Source: Cudoniella acicularis (lineage: Eukaryota > Ascomycota > Leotiomycetes > Helotiales > Helotiaceae). From it: 46,400 nucleotides of DNA. The DNA lies in contig JAAMPI010000270.1 of assembly GCA_013054445.1 (NCBI GenBank), forward strand, positions 1 through 46,400. Direction: 5' to 3'. Shown here in pieces: positions 21,068 through 32,779 of this stretch. A program made the translations under genes and the position numbers. The first letter of the stretch is position 1. Each line of letters begins with the position of its first letter. The notes under the pieces are model-generated. The model saw only the letters and a list, made by a program, of their open reading frames with translations, had not been told where the DNA came from and made no database searches.

Positions 21068-23397
21068 ATGACTTTATGCCCGTATTGTCACGACATTAAT
21101 TTCGAGGGCGATGGCTCGTACTGGCTTTTGGATGCTGTGCCACTAGCGCTATCAGTAGAGAAAGGCTGTCTAGGTTGCAAATTCTTTCTACAGTCTGCAG
21201 AGGCCCGCTATGACCAAGAGCTAGTGTCATCGTATCTTATCAAAGAGGGAATAAAGGTGTTCTTGAAACGGCATGGTAAGACGGATAACCGAGTTGATTT
21301 GCCTTTCCTGGGGCAACAAGAGCTATAGAGTTCCTCTCAGACTTTGCAGCGTCTATGGTAAGAGTTAAAACCGATATGATTTCTGTTTTCTATTTATGAG
21401 TACTAATTAATATGCATAGGACATGAGTAAGTGACTTTTGCTCATTGCGAAGATTCGGATTGGAAGTTTCTGGGGAGACTTATTTATTCATCATCCAAGG
21501 ACCCTGAATGTCTAGACTTGGCTGCTAGTTGGCTCGAGAAATGTTCAAAGCACCATGAAGGACTTTGTCGTCCTTTAAATGACGTCTTGCTCCAAAGCAG
21601 ACTTGTCCACATCCCGCGCAATTGTGATGAACGATTGCAACTTCGAGTTACGGAAGGGCTTACGGGGCGGTATGTTGCGTTGAGTTATTGCTGGGGAGGT
21701 GGAGAGGTTTTTAAAAGTAAGACTTGACCCCTTTTCGATCCAAGAAATTGCAGGCCTATCACAGAAGTGCACCAGGCGAGTCCGTTGCACTGAGTAATCA
21801 AATACATCTCAGGAATAGCCTTCACTTTTGCCGGTTACTGAAGACAGGAATTCCTCACACATATCTACCCAGTCGCTTCATACCTATAACACAATTCTTC
21901 CACCAAAAAATAAAAACCAACTCCAATATTTTCTAGCTACTACAGCATATTACAACGCCAGACTATCCGGATTCGATCTCGTCATGCTTCTCCAAACTAT
22001 TCAGGACGCCATAACCGTCACCTGAAGGCTTGGCTTCGAATACCTCTGGGTTGACACTCTATGCATAATCCAAGGCGATACCGAAGACTGGGCTCACGAA
22101 TCCTCCCAAATGTCACAAGTCCACAGCGATGCATCTCTGACGCTAGCCGCTGATCTGGCGAACAGCGGCGATGTTGATATTTTCCGGCCACAAAAAACAC
22201 TTCGCTCCCATAGTTTCGGGCCCATGCAGGAGTATCGTTTGCAGAATCGTGCTGTGAAGAATGAGGTGAGTTACAACAGACCTTGTATTATCTCCCTAAG
22301 TGTTATCAAAACTTTCTATTCATTACTCATCTCATGTGCTTATTTTGTTAAATAGCGCGGCTGGGCCTGGCAAGAACGCCTCCTATCATCACGAACCCTC
22401 CACTTCCTTGACGCACAGCTCGCATGGGAATGCCCCACAACTATCTACCTCGAAGAGATCCGAGGCCGACAAATAAGACAAGAATTCCACTTCGCAACCG
22501 CCAAATTCGAGAAATTCCTAAGAAGACAGCCTTCGACCCCTTCAAGACGCAGAAATTTCTACAGAGGAACAAGAAATCAAAAATCTATGGCGCATTAATG
22601 CCTGGCTCAACATAGTCCGAGAACTCAGCTCCAGAGAATTCACCATCCCCTCCAATAAACTGCCCTCACTTTCCGGCCTCGCTAACGCGATCGAAGCTCC
22701 TTGTCTGGGAAAATACCTAGTCTGGGAGAACTACGCGATCTTATCTCTCGGTTGGTTTTCCCGTTTCCCGCAGGATCCAAGGGTTGTTTATAAGGCACCG
22801 TCTTGGAGCTGGACTGCTACGGAGGACCAATTGTTCACGTTTGCGAAAACTTGTAAACCGAATCCGACGCCGGCTGAGAGGAATAAGTGGAATGAATGGT
22901 TTTCTATTTTTGGTACTTAGCTAGTGGAGAATCACATTATCGCCAGGGATTTGAATAATTTGGAGGGAGAGGTGAAAGAAGGCAGTTATATTGTCATCAA
23001 TGGTTATTGTCGAGACGTATATATCACTGAGCAACCGAATACGATTTTCGACGAGTGGACATTCTTATGTAAGTACGATGAAACAGCGCCTGGGGTTCCG
23101 GGGAGAAAAGTACATATGGGTATCAGAGAACACAATTGCGATTCCACGTCTTACATGGCGGAAGATCTGGAGGATCCGGATATCGAAGTAGATCGTGCGG
23201 TTCTCAAGAAATACACGTGTGTTCAGGTATCAAGGGAAAAGACTTTGTCATTTCCCAAGACTCTAGCTTTAATACTCGAGTGTCTTGATGGAACAGAAGA
23301 CAGCTTTAGGAGGGTGGGGCTTTTAGCCATTGATGGTCCCAAGACAGGTGATGTAAGAGTGGCAGAGTGGAAGTGCAAAACCTTGAAGGTTTTTTAG
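21068..23397 (+). pseudogene. HET-domain (heterokaryon incompatibility) gene, multiply broken
   Basis: HET proteins trigger incompatibility cell death in fungi. The relic is collinear with an intact family member. The N-terminus starts MTLCPYCHDINFEG. The frame shifts near 21280 (SWGNKSYRVPLRLC in the other frame, while the original meets TAG at 21326). A probable intron follows (21357-21421, TACTAAT branch). Then comes the HET core start YVALSYCWGG (about 21680), and a scrambled stretch at about 21720-21940. The core resumes as QDAITV, TGA (22023-22025), RLGFEYLWVDTLCIIQ. An intron at 22266-22355 precedes RGWAWQERLLSSR. A second frameshift occurs near 22540, a TAG at 22918-22920, and a final open stretch ends at 23397. 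At least five lesions exclude expression as a full-length protein. The CGA-to-TGA change at 22023 fits cytosine deamination. Confidence 0.85.
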
Positions 23398-23862
23398 AGG
23401 TAAGAGATACGAGAAAAATTATGAATCTCTTGCCCTTCAAGCAGAATTTTGGATGTTTATTATAGGTGTGAGATTTGAGGGGTACGGATATGAAAAAGCT
23501 TGCTCAGTAGCCTCAATTTCTGAGATAAAAGAACGCGGCGAGCAAGCCCTGCTAATTTATGTAATCTTACAAGATCGGTGAAACAAGTACCGAAACATCA
23601 AGCAGATACTCTTGACTTCAACAAATTCACAACCCGGTGTCACCGAGTCATTTTTAGCTCCAAGACAAAAAGTACACTCATGAGACAAATCTTGGGTACA
23701 AACCGTAAAAGACGCGGGCTTCAAACAAGTTTCAACTAACCATCCTCCTCGGCAACGACCTCTTTGAACTTAATGCTGGGGATATTTGGCTAGAGAGGTC
23801 GAAGGTCTATGTCCCAGAGTAAATCAGGATCGTCCCACTTGTCCTCATCTTCAAGCTCGTTA
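23398..23862. other. Intergenic region between HET and 2EXR pseudogenes
   Basis: No coding frame or repeat was recognised. It separates converging relics on opposite strands. Confidence 0.4.
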
Positions 23863-25287
23863 TCACCTATTTTTGGACGCATTAGAGTATTCCTCATCGA
23901 GGGTAGTGTCAAGCTTACTATATCCATGTGCTTTGAGTTCGGCGAAAACGTTCGGCGTGACGATCGCCTCTACACTATCGAATCCTTTCGATCTCTTTCA
24001 CAATTAGTGTTTCCCAAGAGAAATCTTTGGAATTCTCTTTCTCCCGTCTGCCTTCGGGGTAATGGGATGGTGCTTCTCGAGGGTCAATGAAGCAGGGTGC
24101 CGCCTTCCTTCTGCCCATTTCACTGCCAACAATAAGAATCAACTCGCGGAGATCTTCATATCTACCAAATTCCTCGAGCGAACTTTGCAGACTCCAGTAC
24201 GAATAGTTAATCGCTATGCTTTGAGCCTTATCTTCCACGAAATCATACACAAGCGGTACGCTCTAATCAGAAAACCAATTCTCCCCATATTGTACAAACC
24301 AAATGGCGTCAGAACTAGGATTGTAGAAGAATGGACGTCGGTCAATATAACACAGGAGGACTGTTGCGGCTTTCCTCGCCTCGCGATTGACCTGCCGAAT
24401 TGCATGTTTGAGCGTCCTGGATGCTGGAGCAATAGCGGAGACATATGAGATGCCGTCAGTGTTCTCAAATTCTACCATCAAGGCATGGATTTCCGGTTGG
24501 CTCAACGCAAATTTCCAAACCAGGAGGTGCAGCTCAATTTGAAGTCTATTGAAGCAAGTAAAGAACATATGTGACCTAGTATTGGTTTCAATTCTATCAA
24601 TCTTGGCACTGATACCAACAAATTGACTTTGGAGTGCTTCGGTCCTCGTTGCCATGGCGGTGATTTGGTTGCTAATCACAACATTATGGTTGCGGAGAAG
24701 AGAGATCTCCTCGTGTAAAGTCTTGACAGAAGTGAGAAGAGAAGTAAGGACGTCAGTTGGGATCTGCACTATGGCCTGCTGCTGTTGCACCTGACTCTGA
24801 ACTTGTCCGTTTGGGAGCACGGTAGTCGTCACAAGGGTAACGGGTTGTGAGACGCTGTTTTGGAGCAGATTTTGCTGGGTTTTCGAAGCTGCTGCGATGC
24901 TTTTAACTTCACATCTGGAAGTTGTAGAAGGGATCGCCGTCACCACATTGGGTACATTGCCAGTAAATAGTCGAGTTGCAACTCCGTGCAAACTACTTGG
25001 TTGAACCTCGGGTTGTCTCTGGTCAGTGCTGCTACTGCGACGAGCTTCTTTACGGTAAAATGACACTCACCTTTTGACTTGTCATTAGATGTACGAGAGG
25101 ACGAACTCGTGACGCCAATTAAAGACTCCGATGGCCCATGTGAGGTCGAAGATGCTTCTGTCGATGTTCCAGCAGAAGCCTTAGCTTTAGAAGAGTCCGA
25201 AGCGGTGCCATGGGTATCACGCGTCTGCGAACGGGGCTGCGCAGATGCCGCCTTCGGGTTGGAATTGGAAGACTTCGTTCCGACCAT
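23863..25287 (-). pseudogene. 2EXR-domain gene copy 1, degenerate
   Basis: The N-terminus (MVGTKSSNSNPKAASAQPRS, from 25287) is Ser/Thr-rich. The reading frame then changes near 25070 with a GTGAGT donor but no acceptor that keeps phase. The next part has a Gln-rich region, a coiled coil (DVLTSLLTSVKTLHEEISLL) and a diverged 2EXR domain: CFNRLQIELHLLVWKFAL, in which the first E-x-R motif reads ELH, and VNREARKAA. A TAG at 24265-24263 interrupts the frame (GENWFSD then SVPLVYDF). The C-terminal part (YEDLRELILIVGSEMG) shifts frame near 23977 before ending at 23863. 2EXR is a fungal domain of unknown molecular function, named for two E-x-R motifs. Two or three lesions make a pseudogene likely. 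Confidence 0.72.
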
Positions 25288-26004
25288 TGTTGCGGTCGAG
25301 GTGACTGCGATGTGATGCAGACACGAGAAAGCCTCCTAGGGAGAGGAGGTTGAATGGGAGGAGGATGATGTCGAGAAGTGTGTGAATTTGAGGAGAGAAA
25401 TTGTTGAGGACGTGAGGTTCTTGAGCTGTTTAAGTTGAGCAGGTGCGTAGCCTGGAGAGGAAGTCGCGCCTTCCCGATATGGTAGTAACGAGCTGTCGTG
25501 AAGCCTTCATTTCGTGCCTTCCTCGAACGCTTTAATATGCCTAGGTAGGAATTTCGGCTACTTCAAGTTGTGTTATATGCTCGTGTTAATTTGAAGTAGA
25601 CATGTTTTCCTTGTGACAGTCGCAAGGACAACTGGTTTTGTACAAATAATTTTGCGTTCTTTAGTATCAAAGGACAGGAGTCACAGGACGGGAAACAACT
25701 CGAGCCAGCTTCCAGCACGGAGAGCTCTTTGAAGGGATTGTTCTGTTTTAGATTCTGCATTTCGAATTCCTCGATATCTACCCATGTACAATTTTGATAT
25801 CGAGGTCGAAACAAATATTTGCTTACAATTTCCCCCTTGAGACCAGACACAATCCGACTCCTGAGTTCCCTAGACGGAAAACTTTGCCTCCAGAACTTCC
25901 CGTCTGTCTAGCAGCCTGGACGTATTTGAGACTTGTAATCGATATATTTTGACGATTTGGGAAAATTCCACTTAGCCATCATTAACATCGATCTTTTTGG
26001 CAAA
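25288..26004. other. Spacer between 2EXR copies 1 and 2
   Basis: Presumed promoter of copy 1 (CT/GA-rich near 25320-25420) and the 3' side of copy 2. A 95-codon minus-strand ORF (25850-25563) is present but has no recognised motif. Confidence 0.4.
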
Positions 26005-26936
26005 TCAACATATTATCTTACCTTGCTCGTTCCTGGGCCTCCCCTCTTCCAACATTCTGTTTATGTCTTGAATTTGTCTCATTGCTTCACTCTCCAAATC
26101 CTCCCACGTTAATTCCTCCATGGTGACCGTACTCATCACGTCCCCGGTGACCCAGCGCCGCATAATTCTTCGCCCTTGCCAGAATATCTCTCCCAGCACT
26201 TTTATTGGGGTTTTAAGGGCTTTTAAAACTCGGCGTTGTCCTGCATATCTTCAACTTCGAAGTTTCGATCATAGCCAACGATGAGCTTCACTTCCTTGAC
26301 ACTTGGAAAACCACCGGTGTCACATCCACGTCCCAAGTCTCGGCCGGGAGAATGATTTTGTCAGCCCTGAGATCTGCCCATGTCCTCTAATGAAATAATC
26401 GTTCGACCCAATAATCATTAAGCCAGATCGCGTTAATGCTCGGGTTATAGAATATTTTGGGTGACAATTCATGTCCAGCAACACATTTCCGAACCTGTTC
26501 AAGAGGATCGCCGTTGAATTCGCAGTCCGGCTCGGGGTTCAGAAAGGGAGAACCAAGGTCGACTTCGTCAAAGGACAATATCGCCGGATAAGGTTTCTGT
26601 ATAGAGAGGGCTTTATTCCGCGCCTCATGATTCGTAGAGCGAATAATGTTGAGGTTCCTGGTCGAGGACGGAGTGAAAAAAAGGTAACTCATTTTTGCAA
26701 CTAGGAGCAACGTGGATCATGCGTGGAGCATTGGGAGCTTCCTTCCATATCATGAGGCGTAGTTCAATTGGAAGATGTGAGAAGAGTGTGAAGACACAAG
26801 CATTTTCCACAGTGGGAGTTGTCGATGATGTTCCGCTTCCAACCTTGTTGTGGGATACTGGCGGATTGGTGCAGGTAGTTTGTTTGTGCATTGTGAAACT
26901 GTGAAGTTGAACTCGTCGGGTCGGTTTGTTGTCCAT
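26005..26936 (-). pseudogene. 2EXR-domain gene copy 2, degenerate
   Basis: The likely start is MDNKPTRRVQLHSF (26936). It reads into a good 2EXR first half (FSHLPIELRLMIWKEAPNAP), then shifts frame near 26690. The second half follows as STNHEARNKAL with the second E-x-R (EAR). The frame meets a TAG at 26389-26387. Coding-like sequence then continues (FPSVKEVKLIVGYD in yet another frame), with stops near 26225, and ends with an acidic helix (TMEELTWEDLESEAMRQIQD) in the 26199-26005 frame. Several frameshifts and stops show decay. It has the same strand and order as its neighbours, so it is part of a tandem family. Confidence 0.72.
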
Positions 26937-27562
26937 CTTAGATAGTCCACTCAATGCTGAGGCTACTGAAACCACAAATGTAGCCAAAGAAAATGGATGC
27001 GAATGTGACAAGAATGGAGGGGTGTGGTGGTATTCCCATATCAATATGGAGGAAGCTTGTGGAGTTTTGCTTGATGAGTGTGTCGTTAATACGTCACAAG
27101 AAGATACTGGGAGGGCCCGCCGTATTTGATAACAAGGAATGTTGAATTTGTAATTTCCGTCATTTGTTTCAGAAGGGAGTCTACGCTAGCCTAAAAAAGC
27201 CTCCCGGATCATGTAGCTTCTTATCACAAGCGTAGATGATTTGAAGGCATCCCTGGCAGAATTTTTTCGGACGGTCCAGCCTTCATGACCCATTGACGAG
27301 AATCGTGACCTCGCACATTTTCACTCATTTAGAGCAGGAATCGCAATCACAATTCGAGGTCCCCCCTTTCGACAGCTTTTACGAATTTTATGCTCTTCAA
27401 TCTTGAGTACGGAGCTAATTCGTGCCTTTGATTGGTTCCTAAGAAAGAGGTCAGTCATGGACCCGCAGGTTACAAGGATTGATATTGCGATTGACTCCGA
27501 GTCTAAAAATCAGTAATGCCCGTTCAGCCGTGGCGCAGTCAGAGTCACGAAATCCCAGAGAA
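26937..27562. other. Spacer upstream of 2EXR copy 2
   Basis: No gene. Presumed promoter region of copy 2, merging into the repeated spacer segment that starts near 27563. Confidence 0.4.
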
Positions 27563-27775
27563 TACTTCAAAGTTATTAAACAACCACCAATTTCAAAAAT
27601 CACACATTGACTGAAATTAATGATAGGGTATTACAATAGCCACTTGAACTTTTTTTTTATTTCACTTCGCGTTAGGTTGGCTATTATTTCTTGAAGTGTA
27701 TTTTGCAAGTGCAGTTTGTGACTCCGACCACTAAGCAGCCTTAGAGAAATTCATAGTAGAATCGTGACACATAAA
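27563..27775. repeat. Diverged intergenic repeat, copy A
   Basis: Matches the segment at 29791-30005 in blocks that keep order: TTCAAAGTTATTAAACAAC with TTCAAAATTATTAAATAAC; CTTGAAGTGT with TTCGAAGTGT; GACCACTAAGC with GACCACTGAGC; and AAATTCATAGTAG with AAATTCATAGCAG. It lies beyond the 3' end of the intact 2EXR gene, while copy B lies upstream of it. The repeat therefore marks the unit of a tandem duplication. Confidence 0.6.
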
Positions 27776-28145
27776 TGTCAGACAAGGCGATAATAGCTGA
27801 CAGCCAATTTATCGTAAGCTTATGAATAATACTCTGAACTCATTGAACACGGTATCGTTGAAGAAAATAACAAGTCGTGCAAAAACAGCGCGAGCAGATC
27901 ATGAATGAATAACCCAAAAGCCTTGCTTGTAATCCCCGACGGAAAAACTTCAAAAATGTGCATACACTCCTTCAAGGTGTCAATATTCCATGCTTATCGT
28001 CTTCTCTGCCACTTCACCTGCACATAACGAAACTTTGGACACTCCCATTCAAGGTCCGCGTCATCTTCACCTGCCAATCAGTCAGCCTTGTTATCAATTG
28101 TTTTTAATATTCAACATACTATCTTTTTTGACGTTTTGCTCGCTT

Positions 28146-29087
28146 TCATCCCGTCGTTTTTTTCTGCACATCCTCAAAGTATTCTTGAGTGAGCAACTCT
28201 AATCTTTCCCAACCTTTCAATGCCTTTCCAGGATGCATTTGATTATAGTGCAGTTCTTCTATAAAATCTTGCCCGAGCAGCCGTTCCGGGGCCCACTCTG
28301 GCTTCTCAAACGCGACATCACCTCCAGATTCGGGGAAATCACCCACGGCAATAGAGAATTCTTCAATACCAAGCAACTGCAAAGTAGCGAGGAACCTCAT
28401 GTCGAGAGTCTGCCTCATTGAACTGCGAGAAACGGGGTCAGAAATAGCTTCCACAAGAATTATTTTCCATGAGCTCCAGTGGATCGCTAGCTTTCGAAGT
28501 TTTCTCGAGGCTGGGAGTTGCAGCTCTCTTGTGCCTTCATCTGAAACTGGTATTGAGGCTTGATCTGGAATGAAGTAGTCTTGTAAATGACCGCTTAGTT
28601 GTGTTTTGATGGAGTTGATGAAGAAGAGTGTATCAATAGATATATCTGCGACAATTGGCGGTATCCCTTTCAGTGGTGGTTGGAAAGGAGTTTGCGTCTT
28701 CAGAGCCTCATCGCGAGATTCACAATTGACCCGGAGCAGTATAGCGTGCGGAGCCACTGGAGCTAGAAAAAATTGTTTTTGCTTTCGATAATGGCTATGT
28801 AACCGCACACCTATGACTTGCGGTGTAGAGCGATATGCTTTCCATATCATCAGCCTCAACTCCGGCGGGAGCTTGGGAAATGATTTGAATTCGGTGAGGG
28901 GTTCGTTCTTTTGCTTTAGTTGCGTGATCTCCTCTCGATGTTGTGCCACTTCCCGTTTGAGATCTTCTAAGGACTGAGAGATAAAACTACTAGTCTGCAA
29001 AATCACTTCCGAAGAGCCGGAATCGGACCGCTGATCAGGTGTCACAGCATCTGACTGCTGGGGCTCAATGGAAGAGTTAGATGACAT
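28146..29087 (-). CDS. 2EXR-domain protein, intact copy 3, 313 aa
   Basis: Single exon. The N-terminus is Ser/Gln-rich and probably disordered. A short coiled coil follows (SLEDLKREVAQHREEITQLK, about residues 40-60), then the 2EXR domain with both motifs: FPKLPPELRLMIWKAY (first ELR) and LLRVNCESRDEALK (second ESR). The C-terminal half contains LRKLAIHWSSWKIILVEAI and FLATLQLLGIEEFSIAV, the stranded region typical of these proteins. No stop or frameshift was seen. The molecular function of the family is unknown. It is the only apparently functional member of the four-gene row at 23.9-31.0 kb. Confidence 0.85.
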   Translation of the reverse strand: MSSNSSIEPQQSDAVTPDQRSDSGSSEVILQTSSFISQSLEDLKREVAQHREEITQLKQKNEPLTEFKSFPKLPPELRLMIWKAYRSTPQVIGVRLHSHYRKQKQFFLAPVAPHAILLRVNCESRDEALKTQTPFQPPLKGIPPIVADISIDTLFFINSIKTQLSGHLQDYFIPDQASIPVSDEGTRELQLPASRKLRKLAIHWSSWKIILVEAISDPVSRSSMRQTLDMRFLATLQLLGIEEFSIAVGDFPESGGDVAFEKPEWAPERLLGQDFIEELHYNQMHPGKALKGWERLELLTQEYFEDVQKKTTG

Positions 29088-29790
29088 TATTGAGAATAGA
29101 GTAGCAATGACAATGTTTGAAGAATGAATAGAAAAGTGAAAGTAGGAATTCGAAGGAGATATATGGATATTGTGATGTCTTGTGTGATTGGATACGAGTA
29201 CATGTGGCCGGGAAAATGTATGATTGAAAACAACGAATAATAGATGCGTTCATTCAAATATTTAGGTTATGACTGTCCTAGATGATTACCTCATCACTGG
29301 ATGTTTGTGGAGCAAGGATAGTCACACCTTACCCTCGAATACAAATGACAAATAACTCTTCAGCGTAAAAATATGTCTCTCGTCGCGTGGTTTCCTCTCG
29401 CTCACGCCCCTTTCCAGGCAGTAGCAGCGAAGCGGAAGAGCCTGATTTCAGGCGAGGATGGAGAAGCTAGAATGCAACCGCTCATATTTATTTTCTAGTG
29501 TGAGTGCGCTTCCTTGTCGGATGCGTCTCGTTAAAGCGTTGCGCACTTTTCCAAACCTCGATGGAAGATGAGTCGCTGACTGTCGCGTAGCAATCAGGAC
29601 ACCACAAAAACTCAAGGTAGCGATGCAGCCCTCAACACCCTTTCCCGTAGAGCACTTACTTAGATACCTTCCAAATCAGATTGTCTATCATGAGTTGCAA
29701 ATACAGCTGCAATTTACCTGGTCGGTTTCTCAAACCCGAGTTCTAAAAACTAGTTAGTTCTAGGGTCAACTTAGCGAAAACTAACGAGAC
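29088..29790. other. Upstream region of the intact 2EXR gene
   Basis: No gene. Contains the presumed promoter of the 28146-29087 gene. No strong TATA box or repeat was picked out. Confidence 0.4.
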
Positions 29791-30005
29791 ATTTCAAAAT
29801 TATTAAATAACTATTAGATGAAAAGACAATTAAAAATATAAAATAGAAGAAAAGAATATATTTCATTGTCCTGTGCCATTTTTATAATATTTCGCATGGA
29901 ATTTATGATTATTCTTCGAAGTGTTGTAGGCGGCGAGTGTGTGATAATATGATATTGTGACACAGACCACTGAGCTGTTGAAGGGAAATTCATAGCAGGA
30001 TGCAG
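29791..30005. repeat. Diverged intergenic repeat, copy B
   Basis: Partner of the segment at 27563-27775, with the same blocks in the same order and orientation and insertions/deletions between them. By eye roughly two thirds of positions agree in the aligned blocks. It lies between the intact 2EXR gene and truncated copy 4. Confidence 0.6.
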
Positions 30006-30371
30006 ATCCACAAAAACCTTTGTGATATTCTAGATTAATCTAGATAAGCAAGGCCGTCGCTAAGATGTATTTGGTAAATCTGTAATTTAAATGAAGCCAA
30101 ACACCTTTGCTAACTTGTCGTGGTGTAACGTAACAATATTTATAGAAGTTCAATCACTATACCATCCTCGAGGAAAAGCGGACCAAATCAATATAATCTG
30201 CTATTGATCGGCTTTTAATCTATAAAGATGAAGAATACCAGAAATTTCCAAAACCGAAGAACCTTCAATCATGCAAGAGTATCGTGATTTTGAACAACTA
30301 GAACGATAATGAACCAAAAAAAAAGGAAAATTATCATTTCGGACACAACAAAAGAAAACCGCCATTTAATG

Positions 30372-30968
30372 TTAAAGTGAGTCATCCTTTCCAGTTGATG
30401 GTCTGAGAAATGTTTCCGTGTTTTCGTTGGAGCTTGTGTGCTTCCGTATACCGACTACTTGTGGCGTTGAGAGAATAATTTTCCAGACGGCTAGTCGTAA
30501 CTCCGTAGGCAGTTTATGGAAGGAATGGAAAGTTGTGCATGGTCGTGAGATATTCTGAAATAGGAGTATCGTTTTGATAGCAGCAATCTCTCCACGAAGA
30601 TGTGTAACTTCGTTTTGAAGGCGGTTGACCTGAATGTGGAGTTGGTCCAATGAAAGGACGAGATTGTTCAAAGTTTTGGTGATGTTCTCTGAGCTTCGTA
30701 TTAGTTCAATGACTCCAGGAGAAAATACGCCTTGTTCGACCGCGTTAGTCATGGCCGCAACCAAACGCCGCATGAGAAAGTTTACAGGAAGATTTGTGAC
30801 TATGAGCTGAGGTATCGATGCGGATGATAAGAGGATTTGGTAACGTAATAAGAAGAGGGAGTTTTTTGTAAGAATACGATGCATAATGAATAGAAATGAA
30901 GAAATTGCTGCACGCAAATCATGAAGTTGTAGTTTAGATAATCCATTCACTTGATAATAATGATTCAT
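30372..30968 (-). pseudogene. 2EXR-domain gene copy 4, truncated inside the domain
   Basis: The frame from 30968 (likely start at internal Met 30752, MTNAVEQGVFSPG) encodes a coiled coil (LDQLHIQVNRLQNEVTHL) and the first 2EXR motif (FHKLPTELRLAVWKIIL, with ELR). It ends at a stop (30372) before the second E-x-R motif; the sequence beyond has no family resemblance. Relative to the 313-aa copy, the second half of the domain and the whole C-terminal region are missing. It may be a 3'-deleted duplicate or may still make a short protein. Confidence 0.65.
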
Positions 30969-32779
30969 TTGGTTTATTTGTGATTATGCCTACCCCCTCA
31001 ACAAAAAACTGCCCCGGAAAGATGTTATTTCACTTTACTGGTCCGATGGGCGGATTGTAAGATGTGGCTTCATGCACTTTGTAGCTGTTGCTAACCAGCC
31101 AAGGGTATCAGATCAATCCACTGATTGTCTCATTATCTCGAGTATATGGGTCCGGAGCAAGTAAATCTGAGCAAGTGCCGACCTATCCTAAGGAAGCTTT
31201 GAGATTTTCGATTGACTCCAAAAGACTGTGGGGGGAAGGAGAATCAACAACAAAGTTACCGTGGGGTAGGGATTTTCTTACCAAGATAAGTTGAGAACGT
31301 TGGCCATAGGAAGTGTGTGAATATAGTAAAATATTCAAAGATTTAATGCTGAATTGCAGTATCGAAGATGAAGGAAAGTGAGGTTGAAGACCACTGAATC
31401 CGAGACGAGCAAGATCTGTAAGGCCGATTTTACTCTTACATGTCCTTGAAGAGCCGGATAGGAAGTTCACCATCTCTAGTACTTGGTTGTTGTATCGTTA
31501 TCCATATAGCTCTCCTGATTAAAGCATATAGTTGAAAGGCCGGCGACGGGGACCGGTGACCATGAGTTTGATAATAGTAGATTGTTCGAAGACAATGGCA
31601 GATTGAATCCGAGTAAGGCGGGGTAGAAGTCGAGTCCTATTGAAAGGAAGGGGCCGAATGATGATGCCATGTGGTCGATACTGAAATTGGCAAAATCATG
31701 GAAGTATTCTCCTTCCTCTATTGTCGAAGTGGGCAGGTGGATTTGGAAATAAATGGTCTAGTTATCTGCTTCCAAATTAGTTATGAGAAGTTATGTTGTA
31801 TAGTAGATTCGGATCGAGGAGGAAAGATATGTCAAGTTCCAAAAAAGTATCGAAATAAAGATAGCTGGAACAGAACGATCTACTCCCAATTCACCGCCGA
31901 ACAGTCTCTTTTAAATAAGGTGAATTACACATTCTCTCCAAAGATAGGGGCCACAATAGGGGGAAGCGGCGAACCGCAAACTGGCCATTCCCAGCTTAAA
32001 CGAAGCGCCTAACGGCAAAAAAAGCACGAATGCAATCTCGAGCGCAGCCGATACGAAGGATTAAACTCGTTTCTGGTTCATTTTACGGGGATGGTGGTGT
32101 GGTGGTGGTGTTGTTGCAAATGGAAGTGAAGTTTATGGTTGAGGTGACGTTGGATTGTACTTTGCGGCTCTGCCGGGCGGGACGAGGAAAGGTTAGTGGG
32201 GACGCCAAGATATATTTGTCATCTGACTTTCACATGCCAAAATTACGACAAAGCTATGAAGGTCTTGTGAGTTTGATCTTGTGCACTGAAATTTTTCATT
32301 CTGCTCTCGCATTGGCAATATCGCAGCGGGGGGTTAAGTGAAGTGAGTGACTGTATTCGCGAAGTGTGTAGAGTGAATTTATCAACGAACAAGAAGACGA
32401 CTAATTTTAACCAGTACCAAGTCAATGTTGAACATCAAAGAATGTCCTCGTTCTGCGATAATAATTCTACTCAATCGTAAGGTGCCTCAAAATTCTGCAA
32501 GAGATCATTTTTGAGAAATCCTTTGGTGACAATATATTGCAGGCTAGCATCCGCTTTGCATACTCAAAGCATATATCAAGCTTTTGATTTCAAGACCAAA
32601 ACCTAAACGCCCACGCGTTATAGAAGCGTTTGGACCGTAATTCTATCTATGCTATTGCTATGCTCCACAATTCTTGCGTGTGAAAAAAATGATCTTCCGG
32701 TCATTGTAATCGCTAATTCGTACATACTCCCCATTAACCGTTGCCCAATCCTTTGCGTCTTCTGTCTCCTGTCTTCCGT
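30969..32779. other. Gene-free interval, 1.8 kb
   Basis: Short ORFs on both strands, including a 64-codon minus-strand ORF at 31670-31476 with an ordinary ATG, but no domain, repeat or consistent exon chain. A GGTG-rich patch occurs at about 32090-32115. Nothing here is supported as a gene. Confidence 0.45.

Noticed and set aside
27184..27260. GC-containing stretch checked as a tRNA candidate
   Set aside because: No B-box (GGTTCGANNC-type) or acceptor-stem pairing; no tRNA was found anywhere in the window.
31476..31670. 64-codon minus-strand ORF
   Set aside because: Ordinary ATG and mildly protein-like, but the frame closes at once and no splice continuation or domain could be found.
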